Assembly: GCA_963711505.1 (NCBI GenBank)
Contig: CAVQEJ010000003.1
Location: 744,001-808,000 of the forward strand
Source: JAGWRA01 sp963711505
GTDB taxonomy: Bacteria > Acidobacteriota > Vicinamibacteria > Vicinamibacterales > CAVVIG01
Length of the DNA stretch: 64,000 nucleotides
Reading direction: 5' to 3'
Position 1 is the stretch's first letter. Each line of letters opens with the position of its first letter. The position numbers and the translations under genes were made by a program. The notes beneath the pieces were generated by a model. That model saw nothing but the letters and a program-made list of their open reading frames with translations. It did no database searches and had not been told where the DNA came from. Shown in pieces: positions 28,019-38,865 of this stretch.

Positions 28019-28948
28019 TCAGTGTGCGCGCTGTGTCGCTCGCGCGGCTTGCGCGTAGCGGGAGGGCAGGCGGTGGTCGAGCCGTGCCTCGATGAAGGCT
28101 GACGCGGCGAGCAGCCCCGGCATCGAGACGCCGGTGTCGAGGCCGAGCCCATCCAGCATGTAGAGGAGATCTTCGGTGGCGAGATTGCCGGTCGCGCCCG
28201 GCGCGTAGGGACATCCGCCGAGCCCGCCCGCCGAGGCGTCGAAGGTGGCGACGCCCATCTGCAGGCCGACCAGCACGTTGGCGAGCGCCGTGCCGCGCGT
28301 GTCGTGGAAGTGCAGCGCGACCCGATCGCGCGGGACACGCGCGAAGACCGCGTCCAGCACCTCCGGCACCTGGCCGGGATGGGCGATGCCGATGGTGTCC
28401 CCGATCGACACTTCGTAAACGCCCAGATCCAGCAGGCGAGCCGAGACCTCCGCGACCCGCGCGGGCGGCACCGCGCCCTCGAAGGGGCAGCCGAAGCAGG
28501 TCGACAGATAGCCGCGCACGGGGAGTCCGGCCTCGCGGGCTGCATCGCACACCTGGCGGTAGGTGTGCAGGGAATCCTCGATCGACTGATTGATGTTCTT
28601 CCGGCTGAAGGTTTCAGAGGCGGCAGCGAAGATCGCGACTTCGTCGACCTGCGCCTCGCGCGCCCGCGTCAGTCCGGCCAGGTTCGGCACCAGCGCCGTG
28701 TAGCGCACACCGGCCTTGCGGCGGATCCCCTTGAAGACCTCGCCGGCGTCGGCCATCTGCGGCACCCACTTCGGGCTGACGAACGCCGACACCTCGATGA
28801 CCGGCAGACCCGCGTCGGTGAGCCGATCGACGAAGGCGATCTTGTCCGCCGTGGCGATGCGGGAGGACTCGTTCTGGAGCCCGTCACGCGGTCCGACTTC
28901 GACGATCCGGACGTGAGAGGGGAGGGACCCGAAGATGGCATGAGGCAT
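28019..28948 (-). CDS. mvaB: Hydroxymethylglutaryl-CoA lyase
   Basis: 309 residues of the HMGL TIM-barrel family: EVGPRDGLQNES (catalytic Arg-Asp), EVSAFVSPKWVPQMAD, the active-site Cys loop GGLGGCPYAPGATGN, and LHFHDTRGTALANV for metal-binding His residues. It cleaves HMG-CoA to acetoacetate and acetyl-CoA, the last step of leucine degradation. It is the last gene of the minus-strand liu cluster, six bases after the biotin carrier gene. Confidence 0.95.
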   Translation of the reverse strand: MPHAIFGSLPSHVRIVEVGPRDGLQNESSRIATADKIAFVDRLTDAGLPVIEVSAFVSPKWVPQMADAGEVFKGIRRKAGVRYTALVPNLAGLTRAREAQVDEVAIFAAASETFSRKNINQSIEDSLHTYRQVCDAAREAGLPVRGYLSTCFGCPFEGAVPPARVAEVSARLLDLGVYEVSIGDTIGIAHPGQVPEVLDAVFARVPRDRVALHFHDTRGTALANVLVGLQMGVATFDASAGGLGGCPYAPGATGNLATEDLLYMLDGLGLDTGVSMPGLLAASAFIEARLDHRLPSRYAQAARATQRAH

Positions 28949-28954
28949 GGGGGT

Positions 28955-29455
28955 TCACTCGAATTCCAGCAGCGGGGCGCCCGGCTGAACGAGGTCGCCT
29001 TCGCGGCAGTCGATGACGGCGATGACGCCGTCGCCGGGGGCGCGCACGGGCAGCTCCATCTTCATCGCTTCGAGCACGATGAGCGTGTCGCCCTTCTTCA
29101 CGGTCTGCCCCGCCTCGACCAGGATCTTGACCACCGTCGCCGGCATCGGCGCCGCCAGCGCCTCGTGGGCCACCACGCTGCTGCGCCGCCGGCTCGCGCT
29201 GCCGGCGACTTCGAGCGTGAACACCCGGCCCTCGACGAACACCCAGCAGGTGTCGCGCGTGCCGGCCACGAAGACCGACCAGCCCCGGTCGCCGTCGGTC
29301 ACCCGGTAGGCGCCCGGCTGCAGCCGCTCGACCTGCAGCGGCTCCGTCCCGCCCTCGACGGTCACGCGGCCGATGGCCGCCTCGTCGAGGCCCGTCAGCA
29401 CCTCGACGTCGTAGCTCGTGTCGCCCGTTCGGATTGTCAGCTTCTGATTTGCCAC
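28955..29455 (-). CDS. Biotin carboxyl carrier protein of an acyl-CoA carboxylase
   Basis: 166 residues. The last 75 are a biotinyl domain with the biotinylated Lys in VLEAMKMELPV and the flanking APMPATVVKILVEAGQTVKKGD and GDLVQPGAPLLEFE. The N-terminal ~85 residues correspond to the BT/linker domain normally fused in MccA/PccA alpha subunits. Here it is a separate gene, 11 bases downstream of the biotin carboxylase gene. Position in the liu cluster indicates methylcrotonyl-CoA carboxylase. Confidence 0.92.
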   Translation of the reverse strand: MANQKLTIRTGDTSYDVEVLTGLDEAAIGRVTVEGGTEPLQVERLQPGAYRVTDGDRGWSVFVAGTRDTCWVFVEGRVFTLEVAGSASRRRSSVVAHEALAAPMPATVVKILVEAGQTVKKGDTLIVLEAMKMELPVRAPGDGVIAVIDCREGDLVQPGAPLLEFE

Positions 29456-29466
29456 CGCGCGTCCTG

Positions 29467-30975
<1,509 letters not shown>

Positions 30976-31001
30976 GGGCGATGCTTCCGTGCCGGTGGCC
31001 T

Positions 31002-31784
31002 TCAGCCGATCCAGGAGGCCTTCCGCTTCTCGAGGAATGCCTTCATGCCTTCCTGCCCTTCGGGTGACACGCGCTGCGCGGCGATGGCCCGGGCGGTGAT
31101 CGGCATCGCGTCGGCGGTCGACCGGCCCCAGACCTGCGGAATGAGGGCCTTGGCGGCCGCGATCCCCTTCGGCCCGGCGTTCAGCAGCTCGCGCACGTAG
31201 CCCTCGACGGCGGCGTCCAGATCGGCGGCCGGCACGACGGCGTGCACGAGGCCGATCTCGCGGGCCCGCGCGGCGGAGAACCGGGCGCCGGTCAGGAACA
31301 GCTCGCGGGCCGCCGACCGCCCGACCTTCGCCAGCGCGAACGGGGAGATGACGGCCGGGAGGATGCCGAGCTTCACTTCGGTGAAGCCGAACACCGCCTG
31401 CTCGTCGGCCACGACGATGTCGCAGATGGCCGCCAGGCCGCAGCCGCCGCCCAGCGCGGCGCCGTGGATACGGCCGATGAGCGGCACCGGCAGGGTGTCG
31501 AGCGCCGCGAACATCTGCGACATGGCCGTGGCGTCGCGGATGTTCTCCTCCTCGGTGTACTGCACGCTCTTCGACATCCACGTCAGGTCGGCGCCGGCGC
31601 AGAACAGCTTGCCGGCGCCCGACAGCACGACGACGCGCAGCGACGGGTCGGCCGCCGCGGCCGCCGCCCAGCGCGTCAGCTCGACGATGACCTCCTCGTT
31701 GAACGCGTTGCGGACGTCGGGCCGGTTGAGCACGAGGTGCTCGACGGCTCCCTCACGACGGGTCAGCAGGTGTGTGTAGGACAT
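31002..31784 (-). CDS. liuC: Methylglutaconyl-CoA hydratase (enoyl-CoA hydratase family)
   Basis: 260 residues of the crotonase fold: GKLFCAGADLTWM (first oxyanion region), GGGCGLAAICDIVVADE (second), then VFGFTEVKLGILPAVISPF. The ADLTWM motif and the neighbours are typical of LiuC, which hydrates 3-methylglutaconyl-CoA to HMG-CoA. The upstream gap to liuB holds a 7-bp repeat array, so the operon is interrupted by a possible hairpin. Confidence 0.9.
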   Translation of the reverse strand: MSYTHLLTRREGAVEHLVLNRPDVRNAFNEEVIVELTRWAAAAAADPSLRVVVLSGAGKLFCAGADLTWMSKSVQYTEEENIRDATAMSQMFAALDTLPVPLIGRIHGAALGGGCGLAAICDIVVADEQAVFGFTEVKLGILPAVISPFALAKVGRSAARELFLTGARFSAARAREIGLVHAVVPAADLDAAVEGYVRELLNAGPKGIAAAKALIPQVWGRSTADAMPITARAIAAQRVSPEGQEGMKAFLEKRKASWIG

Positions 31785-31794
31785 GGTGAATGAT

Positions 31795-31878
31795 GACGGG
31801 TTACGGGCTACGGGCTATCGGCTACGGTCTTCAGATCGTGTCGGGCCCCGAAGCCTGGAAGCCCGGAGACCGGAGCCG
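31795..31878. repeat. 7-bp-periodic array between liuB and liuC
   Basis: Twelve heptamers in register: gacgggt, tacgggc, tacgggc, tatcggc, tacggtc, ttcagat, cgtgtcg, ggccccg, aagcctg, gaagccc, ggagacc, ggagccg. The right half is loosely complementary to the left (gccc against gggc). It fills nearly the whole gap between the liuB stop (31882) and the liuC start. Confidence 0.65.
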
Positions 31879-31881
31879 ACC

Positions 31882-33490
31882 TTACATTCGGAAGATCCCG
31901 AACTTCGCGTCGGGAATCGGGGCGTTGTACGCGGCCGACAGGCCGAGCGCGATGGTGGCACGGGTCTCGGCCGGGTCCAGGATGCCGTCGTCCCAGAGCC
32001 GCGCGGTGGAGTAGTACGGCGAGCCCTCGTGCTCGGTACTTGTCGAGGATCGGCTGCCGGATGGCCGCCTCGTCCTGCTCCGACAGTGTCTTGCCCTCGC
32101 GCGCGAGCTGATCGCGCTTCACCGTCGTCAGCACCGAGGCGGCCTGCTCGCCGCCCATCACCGAGATACGGGCGTTGGGCCACATCCAGAGCAGGCGCGG
32201 GTCGTAGCCCCGGCCGCACATGCCGTAATTGCCGGCCCCGAACGAACCACCGATGATCACGGTGAACTTCGGCACGACCGAGTTCGCCACGGCGTGCACC
32301 ATCTTCGCGCCGTCCTTGGCGATGCCCGTCCGCTCGTACTGCTTGCCGACCATGAAGCCGGTGATGTTCTGCAGGAAGAGCAGCGGGATGCCGCGAAGGT
32401 TGCAGAGCTCGATGAAGTGGGTCACCTTCAGCGCCGACTCCGAGAACAGCACGCCGTTGTTCGCGACGATGCCGACCAGGTAGCCGTGCCAGCGGGCGAA
32501 GCCGGTGATGACGGTCGTGGCGTACCGCTCCTTGAACTCGTCGAACCGCGACCCGTCGACCAGCCGGGCGAGGATCTCGCGCACGTCGTACGGCTTCCGG
32601 ATGTCGGCGTTCACGATGCCGTAGAGCTCGGCCGGGTCGTACAGCGGATCCTCGGGCGTCGTCACGTCGGCCGGGCCGTGCTTCACGCGGTGCAGGGTCG
32701 AGACGATCGTCCGTGCCAGTTCCAGCGCGTGCGCGTCGTCCTCGGCGAAGTAGTCGGCGACCCCCGACAGCCGCGTGTGCACGTCGGCGCCGCCGAGCTC
32801 CTCGGCCGTGACCTCCTCGCCCGTGGCCGCTTTCACCAGCGGAGGACCGCCCAGGAAGATCGTCCCCGTCCCCTTCACGATGACCGTCTCGTCGGACATC
32901 GCCGGCACGTAGGCGCCGCCCGCCGTGCACGAGCCCATGACGACGGCGACCTGCGGAATCCGCTCCGCCGACATCCGCGCCTGGTTGTAGAAGATGCGGC
33001 CGAAGTGCTCGCGATCGGGAAAGACGTCGGCCTGCAGCGGCAGGAATGCGCCCCCCGAGTCGACGAGGTAGACGCACGGGAGATGGTTCTCGAGCGCGAC
33101 CTGCTGGGCCCGCAGGTGCTTCTTGACCGTCAGCGGCAGGTACGATCCGCCCTTCACCGTCGCATCGTTCGCGACAATCATCACCTCGCGGCCCGAGACC
33201 CGCCCGATGCCCGTCACCATGCCCGCAGCCGGCGCCTCGCCGCCGTACATCCCGTAGGCGGCCAGCGGCGACAGCTCGAGAAACGGCGACTTCGGGTCGA
33301 GCAGCAGTTCGATCCGTTCGCGCACGGGCAGCTTGCCCTGGTCGCGGTGGCGTTTCAGATATTTCGGCCCGCCCCCTTCGCGCGCCACTGCGAGCCGCTC
33401 ACGCAGCTCGCTGACGAGCTGCGCCATCCGGTCGCGGTTGCTCTGGAACGTGGGGTCGGTGGTGTGAATTTGCGATTCGATGACGTCCAT
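31882..33490 (-). CDS. liuB: Methylcrotonyl-CoA carboxylase carboxyltransferase (beta) subunit
   Basis: 535 residues after removing one extra base near 32034, where DKY is followed by EHEGSPYYSTARLWDDGILDP. Landmarks: RIELLLDPKSPFLELSPLAAYGMY, YLVDSGGAFLPLQADVFPD, MGSCTAGGAYVPAMSDE, LLFLQNITGFMVGKQYE, GGSFGAGNYGMCGRGYDPR. It ends DAKFGIFRM, as MccB proteins do. It is the first gene of the minus-strand liu cluster; no isovaleryl-CoA dehydrogenase (liuA) is next to it. Confidence 0.94.
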
Positions 33491-33566
33491 ATTTGTCGGG
33501 GCTCCGCCCGCGGTCCCCGGCTCACGCCGTTGTGCTCCCGATTCGGCTAGCTCCACTCCGTTCGCG

Positions 33567-33606
33567 CCCTTCGACGCGCTCAGGGCGCCCCGAGCCTGTC
33601 GAGGGG
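33567..33606. repeat. REP-like inverted pair
   Basis: CCCTTCGACGCGCTCAGGG and, two bases later, CCCCGAGCCTGTCGAGGGG, nearly reverse complements of each other. The CTTCGACxxGCTCAGG motif is a widespread bacterial intergenic palindrome. It lies upstream of liuB in a 226-base gap with no gene. Confidence 0.6.
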
Positions 33607-33716
33607 CGGGCGCGCCGTGCGTGCCGCCGGGCTGCGCCCGGAGCGTGAAGGGCTCCGTTCCGTCGAAGGCTGACGAGGCGGAGAGGACGACGGAGGAGCG
33701 GAACCGCGGTGCGATC

Positions 33717-33893
33717 CTACCAGCCGCAGCAGTCAGTCTTGAAGCCGCAGGCCGGACAGCGCCAGACGGCATGCATGCGGTACATCTCGGCGCCGCAGCG
33801 GTCGCATAGCGTCTTCTCGTTGTCGGCCGGCCTCTGCGGAACGATGGGAGTCAGAAGAGATGCGGGCTTCTTCGGCTCGGACACGGGCCGCAT
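33717..33893 (-). CDS. Small zinc-ribbon protein
   Basis: 58 residues. CDRCGAEMYRMHAVWRCPACGFKTDCCGW contains two CxxC knuckles and a further CC pair, enough to bind one zinc ion. I chose ATG 33893 because the longer frame runs into AT-rich promoter sequence. Similar tiny zinc-ribbon proteins are common hypotheticals; the role is unknown. Confidence 0.65.
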   Translation of the reverse strand: MRPVSEPKKPASLLTPIVPQRPADNEKTLCDRCGAEMYRMHAVWRCPACGFKTDCCGW

Positions 33894-34020
33894 TATCGCA
33901 GAATCCGCGCGGCGCGCGCCAGCCTGCCGCCTGCGGGCAGCGTCGGGAGGTATCGGAGTGAGGCCCGGTCGCCCGCTGCTGCCAGCTGTGATGGTAGCGG
34001 GCCGCAACTCCATTGAAGTG

Positions 34021-34036
34021 TAGTAAATATATACTA
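34021..34036. promoter_or_regulatory. AT-rich palindrome upstream of the NtrC-type regulator
   Basis: TAGTA-AATATA-TACTA, in an AT-rich stretch (34020-34110) quite unlike the surrounding GC-rich sequence and about 125 bases before the regulator start. It is a plausible promoter or operator region; no protein can be assigned. Confidence 0.4.
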
Positions 34037-34159
34037 AGCTCATGTGCTTTGTATTGAAATCATCCAATGTGATAGTACAATTGGCCTTCGAAGTGACATG
34101 AAACAGGGCGGGTCCATCAGACGCCGTCCAATTTCCTGATACCGGATGAACAGGGATTT

Positions 34160-35548
34160 ATGAGCACGAAACGACGGAAGCGCGTCCTGGTGATTGATGA
34201 CGAGCCGTCGATGACCGAATGGCTCCAGATCCTGCTCGAGCATGCAGGCTACGAAGTGCGGACGGCGTCGATCGGGACCCGGGGCGAAGAGCTGTTCCGG
34301 AGCTGGCGGCCCGACGCGGTCGTGACCGACCTGCTGCTGCCGGACGTGGACGGGATCGAGCTGGTGCGCCGCTTCAAGGACGCGAATGCGGACACGGAGG
34401 TGATCGTCATCAGCGGGCAGGGGAGCATCCCGCGGGCGGTGGAGGCCGTGAAGGCGGGCGCGTCCTACTACGTGGAGAAGCCGGTCGAGCCCGACGGGCT
34501 GCTGGCGCTGCTGGAGAAGGCGATCGCGCACGGCGACCTGCACGCGGAGAACGTGGAGCTGAAGCGGCAGCTGCAGGACCGCTACCGGTTCACGAACATC
34601 GTCGGCAAGGGCCGGAAGATGCAGGAGCTGTTCGATCTCGTCGAGAGCGTGGCGGCGAGCGATGCGAACATCCTCATCCAGGGCGAGAACGGCACGGGCA
34701 AGGAGCTGATCGCGAACGCGATCCACCACAACAGCCACCGGTCAAAGGGACCGTTCATCAAGATCAACTGCGCGGCGATCCCCAAGGATCTGATCGAGTC
34801 CGAGCTCTTCGGGTACCGCAAGGGGGCCTTTACGGGCGCCATCACGGACAAGGAGGGGCTCTTCGAGATGGCCGAGGGGGGCTCGCTGCTGCTCGACGAG
34901 ATCGGCGAGATGCCGCCCTACACGCAGACGAAGCTGCTGCGGGTGCTCCAGGAGCGGGAGTACCGGCCGATCGGCACCGATCGGATCGTGCACGTCGACT
35001 TCCGGCTCATCTGCGCGACGAACATCGACATCGACGCGGCGCTGCACGACGGCCGGCTGCGGGAAGACCTCTACTTCCGCATCAACACCATCACGCTCCG
35101 GGTGCCGCCGCTGCGCGAACGGACGGAGGACATTCCGCTGCTCTGCGACTACTTCCTGGAGAAGTTCCGCGATCGCTACCGGAAGACCGTGAAGACGCTG
35201 GCGCCATCGGTCTACCACCTGCTGATCCGGAACCGCTGGCCGGGCAACGTCCGGGAGCTCGAGAACGCCATCGAGCGGGCGGTGCTGGTGTGCAAGGGGA
35301 ACGAGATCACGGTGAACGACCTGCCGGAGTCGATCCGCCAGGAGGGGGGAGCGTCGGCGGAATTCGTGATTCCCCCGCACCGGACGCTGGCCGAAATCGA
35401 GAAGATGGCCATTCTGCAGACGCTGCAGCGGACGAACTGGAACAAACAGGAAGCGGCGCAGATTCTGGGGCTGTATCGGCCCACGTTGTACAGCAAAATG
35501 AAGAAGCACGAGATCATCGACGCGGGCAAGGCGGCGCGCACCTCCTAG
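34160..35548 (+). CDS. NtrC-family sigma-54-dependent response regulator
   Basis: 462 residues. The receiver domain (VLVIDDEPSMTEWLQILLE) has the phospho-Asp in VVTDLLLPDVDG and the Lys in YYVEKPVEP. The AAA+ domain has Walker A GENGTGKE, the sigma-54 loop GAFTGA within ELFGYRKGAFTGAITDK, Walker B SLLLDEIGEM and NRWPGNVRELENAIERAV. A Fis-type HTH closes it (WNKQEAAQILGLYRPTLYSKMKKH). It would activate sigma-54 promoters on phosphorylation; no kinase gene is adjacent. It is followed 27 bases later by the Mla operon, which it may control. The pilus operon promoter at 47473 is another possible target. Confidence 0.95.
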   Translation: MSTKRRKRVLVIDDEPSMTEWLQILLEHAGYEVRTASIGTRGEELFRSWRPDAVVTDLLLPDVDGIELVRRFKDANADTEVIVISGQGSIPRAVEAVKAGASYYVEKPVEPDGLLALLEKAIAHGDLHAENVELKRQLQDRYRFTNIVGKGRKMQELFDLVESVAASDANILIQGENGTGKELIANAIHHNSHRSKGPFIKINCAAIPKDLIESELFGYRKGAFTGAITDKEGLFEMAEGGSLLLDEIGEMPPYTQTKLLRVLQEREYRPIGTDRIVHVDFRLICATNIDIDAALHDGRLREDLYFRINTITLRVPPLRERTEDIPLLCDYFLEKFRDRYRKTVKTLAPSVYHLLIRNRWPGNVRELENAIERAVLVCKGNEITVNDLPESIRQEGGASAEFVIPPHRTLAEIEKMAILQTLQRTNWNKQEAAQILGLYRPTLYSKMKKHEIIDAGKAARTS

Positions 35549-35575
35549 CGCCGCCGCTCGCGTGCGGGAGGGCGG

Positions 35576-36371
35576 ATGACCGAATCGGCGGCCGAACGGG
35601 TCGGGGATGCGGTGCTGGACACGCTGGCGGCGATGGGGTCGTACTTCGTCTTCGCGGGCCGCGCGCTCCTCGAGCTGGTCCGCCCGCCCTTCGAGTTCCG
35701 CGAGCTGCTGCGGCAGGTCTACGCGCTCGGGTGGCGGTCGGTGCCGCTGATCCTGGCCGCCGGCTTCGCCGTCGGCGTGGTGCTCTCGATGCACACGCGG
35801 GCGACCTTGGAGCGGTTCGGGGCGATCGCCCTGATTCCGACCGGCCTCGGCGTCGCGATGGTGCGCGAGACGGGGCCCCTGGTGACGGGCCTGCTCGTCG
35901 CCGGCCGCGCGGGCGCCGGCATCGGGGCCGAGCTCGGGGCGATGCGCGTCACCGAACAGATCGACGCGCTCGAGGCGATCGCCGTCGACGCCTTCAGCTA
36001 CCTGGTCGTCGACGCGCATCCTCGCCTGCATGCTGATCCTGCCGATTCTGACGACGCTGATGGACTTCGCCGGCATCCTCGGGGGGTTCGTGGCCGAGTC
36101 GGCGGCGACCGGCATGTCGTGGTCGCTCTACCTGCACCGGGCCTTCTCGCTCATCGGCTACGCCGACTTCATCACGGCGACCCTGAAGACCATGGTCTTC
36201 GGCTTCATCATCGGCAGCGTGGCCTCGTATCTCGGCTTCAACGCGACGCGCGGCACCGAGGGCGTCGGCGAGGCCTCGACGCGCAGCGTCGTCGCCGCCT
36301 CGATTCTGGTCATCCTGAGCGACGTCGCCCTCGTCAAGATCATCTTCCTGCTGTTCCCGCAGAATCGGGTG
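35576..36371 (+). CDS. mlaE: MlaE-type ABC transporter permease
   Basis: About 265 residues with GGAGGG before the ATG. The MlaE signature RETGPLVTGLLVAGRAGAGIGAELGAMRVTEQIDALEAIAVD is complete. An extra base near 36011 separates SYLVV from TRILACMLILPILTTLMD. The C-terminus STRSVVAASILVILSDVALVKIIFLLFP is normal, but no stop occurs before the ATPase. The permease and ATPase are either fused or, with one extra A near 36364 removed, the permease ends FPQIG with TGATG overlap. It is part of an MCE lipid trafficking complex of the inner membrane. Confidence 0.88.
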
Positions 36372-37118
36372 ATGAGCAGCGGCGTACCCGCAGTGCGGTT
36401 CGACGGAGTCTCGAAGGCGTTCGGCCGCCATCGCGTGCTGGTGGACGTGTCGTTCGAGATACCGGCCGGCACGGCGTTCTGCGTCCTGGGGCGCAGCGGC
36501 AGCGGCAAGAGCGTCACGCTGAAGCACATGATCGGGCTGATGCAGCCCGACGCGGGCCGGGTCTTCGTGCAGGGGACGGAGATCACCGGGCTGGCCAGCC
36601 GGGAGCTGGCCCACGTGCGGCGCCGGATGGGATTCCTGTTCCAGGGAGCGGCCCTCTTCGACTCGATCTCGGTCGGCGAGAACGTCGCCTTCCCGCTGCG
36701 TCGGCACACGAAGCTGCCCGACCGGGAGATCGTGCGGCGGGCCCGTGAGAAGCTGGCGGAGGTCGGGCTGGAGGAGGAGTTCCGCGCCATGCCGTCGGAA
36801 CTGTCCGGCGGGATGCGCAAGCGGGCCGGCCTGGCGCGCGCCATGGCTCTCGATCCCCAGCTCCTGCTCGTCGACGAGCCGAGCGCCGGCCTCGATCCCA
36901 TCACGTCGCGCGATATCGACGCCCTGCTCATCGGCCTGCGCCGGTCGGGGACGACGCTCGTCGTGGTGACGCACAATATTCCGAGCGCCCGGGCCATCGG
37001 CGACGAGCTCGCGGTGCTCGACGGCGGGCAGCTGATCGCGCGCGGCACGGCGGCCGATCTGGAACGGAGCCCGGAGCCGATCGTGCAGGCCTTCATGCAC
37101 TCGGCCACAGGAGGATAG
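36372..37118 (+). CDS. mlaF: MlaF-type ABC transporter ATPase
   Basis: 248 residues from ATG 36372 (in frame with the permease). Walker A GRSGSGKSVTLKHMIGL, Q-loop FLFQGAALFDSISV, signature MPSELSGGMRKRAGLARAMA, Walker B LLLVDEPSAGLDP and the H-loop VVVTHNI are all present. The SGGMRKR signature is typical of the Mla/Mkl lipid transport family. AGGAGG before the next gene and a 3-base gap indicate one operon with mlaE and mlaD. Confidence 0.93.
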   Translation: MSSGVPAVRFDGVSKAFGRHRVLVDVSFEIPAGTAFCVLGRSGSGKSVTLKHMIGLMQPDAGRVFVQGTEITGLASRELAHVRRRMGFLFQGAALFDSISVGENVAFPLRRHTKLPDREIVRRAREKLAEVGLEEEFRAMPSELSGGMRKRAGLARAMALDPQLLLVDEPSAGLDPITSRDIDALLIGLRRSGTTLVVVTHNIPSARAIGDELAVLDGGQLIARGTAADLERSPEPIVQAFMHSATGG

Positions 37119-37121
37119 CGG

Positions 37122-38484
37122 ATGCCAGGCTCGTCGTCGCGGCTGGTCGGGGTCGGGGTGTTCGTGCTGGGCGGCCTCGCGCTGTTCGTGACCGGTCTGT
37201 TCCTGATCGGCCAGCGGCAGCTCGCCTTCACCCCGAAGTTCACGGTGTACGCCGAGTTCGCGCGGCTGGGCGGCCTCGAGGTGGGCGACACGGTGCAGGT
37301 GTCGGGCATGCAGGCGGGCGAGGTGAAATCGATCGGCCTGCCGAAGGGGCCGGACCAGAAGTTCCGCGTGGCGCTCGAGATCCGCGACGACCTGCACCCG
37401 CTCGTGCGCACCGACTCGGTGGCGTCCATCGAGACGCAGGGGCTCATCGGCAGCACGTTCCTGCAGGTGAGTACCGGCAGCAGCCGCGTGCCGGAGGCGA
37501 CGCCCGGCGGTGTCATCGGCAGCCACGAGCCGTTCGGGTTCGCCGACCTGTTCCGCGAGCTGGGGGACACGGTCGAACTCATCAACGGCACGGTGCACGA
37601 CATCCGCGGCAACGTCGTCCGGATCGTCCAGTCGGTGGCGGACGTGGCCGCGCGGACGCAGACCATCATCAACACCGTCGGCAAGGATCTCCAGCGGATC
37701 GCCGCCGCCGGCGTCCGGATCGCCGCCGACGTGCGGCACGTGGCCGACAACCTGCGGGAGGGGAAGGGAACGATCGGCAAGCTGCTGACCGACGACGAGC
37801 TGTACCGGCAGGTGACGGGCGTCATGAAGACGTCGGGTGAGATTGCCACGCGCGTGCGCGACGTCATCGGCGAAGTCGACAAGGTCATCGCCAAGGTGCA
37901 GGGCAGCGGCGGACGGGTGCAGGGCGTTGTCACGAACCTGCAGGAGACGATGGACAGCGCGCGGACGGCCCTCGGCGACATTTCCGACGCCATGGAGGCG
38001 CTGAAGCACAACTTCCTGCTGCGCGGCTTCTTCCGCGGCCGGGGCTACTTCGACCTCAGCCAGCTCTCGCCGTCCGAGTACCGGTCGGACGTGCTGGAGC
38101 GCGGCAACCGGAAGCGGCTCCGGATCTGGCTGAACGCCGACGTGCTGTTCACCACGGGCTCGGACGGCCTGGAGCAAGCTGACCGACGGCGGCAAGGTCC
38201 GGATCGACTCGGCCATGGCAGGCTTCCTGCCGTACCTGCCCGACGCCGTGCTCATGGTGGAGGGCTACGCGCGGCAGGGCTCGCGGGCGCAGCAGTTCCT
38301 CCACGCGCGCGACCGCGCCGCCATCGTCCGCTCGTACCTGCTCGAGCGCTTCCACCTGGACCCGAAGACGACCGGACTGATGCCGCTCGGCGCGGAGGCC
38401 TCCGACAGCCCGGACGGTCGCACGTGGGACGGCGTGGCCTTGTCGCTCTTCGTCGACCGGAATCGGCTGGACGGCGGACGCTGA
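37122..38484 (+). CDS. mlaD: MCE-domain protein (MlaD-like) with OmpA-like C-terminus
   Basis: 453 residues. One N-terminal membrane helix (GVGVFVLGGLALFVTGLFLIG), then the MCE domain (AEFARLGGLEVGDTVQVSGMQAGEV, RTDSVASIETQGLIGSTFLQV), then a long helical region. An extra base near 38172 precedes KLTDGGKVRIDSAMAGFL. The last ~95 residues (LPYLPDAVLMVEGYARQGS, FLHARDRAAIVRSYLLERF) follow the OmpA/peptidoglycan-binding pattern (VEGY for VEGHT, HARDRA for LSxxRA). This suggests a periplasm-spanning tether between the inner-membrane transporter and peptidoglycan. Confidence 0.88.
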
Positions 38485-38562
38485 CCGGCCGGTTTACCGG
38501 CGTCGGGCCGGAATGGTAAGGTGAAGTAGATCCCGGATGAGGTCGCCAATGGGGAGGGAACC

Positions 38563-38838
38563 GTGAGAGAACCCGTACAGGTCGCCGCGGCGACGGTCCT
38601 GGGGGCGGTGATCGGTGGCGTGGCCGGCTACCTGTTCTTCACGGAACGGGGACGGCGCGTGCGCCGCGATCTCGAGCCGGGCCTCGAGGAACTGACGCGC
38701 GAGCTCGTGCGGCTGCGGACGACGCTGCGCAAGGCGTCGCGGGCGGCCGAGGAAGGCGGTCGGCTGCTCGACGAACTGGCCACGGCCGGCGGCGATGCCG
38801 GCTGGCCGGAGACGCCGCGCCAGAGTTCGCCGTTCTGA
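38563..38838 (+). CDS. YtxH-like small membrane protein
   Basis: 91 residues from a GTG with GGGAGG five bases upstream. A Gly-rich helix (VLGAVIGGVAGYLFFTERGRRVRRDL) resembles the YtxH/gas-vesicle-like domain; an amphipathic coiled coil follows. It lies just downstream of the Mla operon. Function unknown. Confidence 0.7.
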   Translation: MREPVQVAAATVLGAVIGGVAGYLFFTERGRRVRRDLEPGLEELTRELVRLRTTLRKASRAAEEGGRLLDELATAGGDAGWPETPRQSSPF

Positions 38839-38865
38839 GGTGCCCGGCCGTGCCGTCTGAGATGC

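Noticed and set aside
35994..38255. A 753-residue minus-strand frame opposite the Mla operon
   Set aside because: Antisense to MlaE, MlaF and MlaD, whose motifs are unmistakable; composition is that of a shadow.
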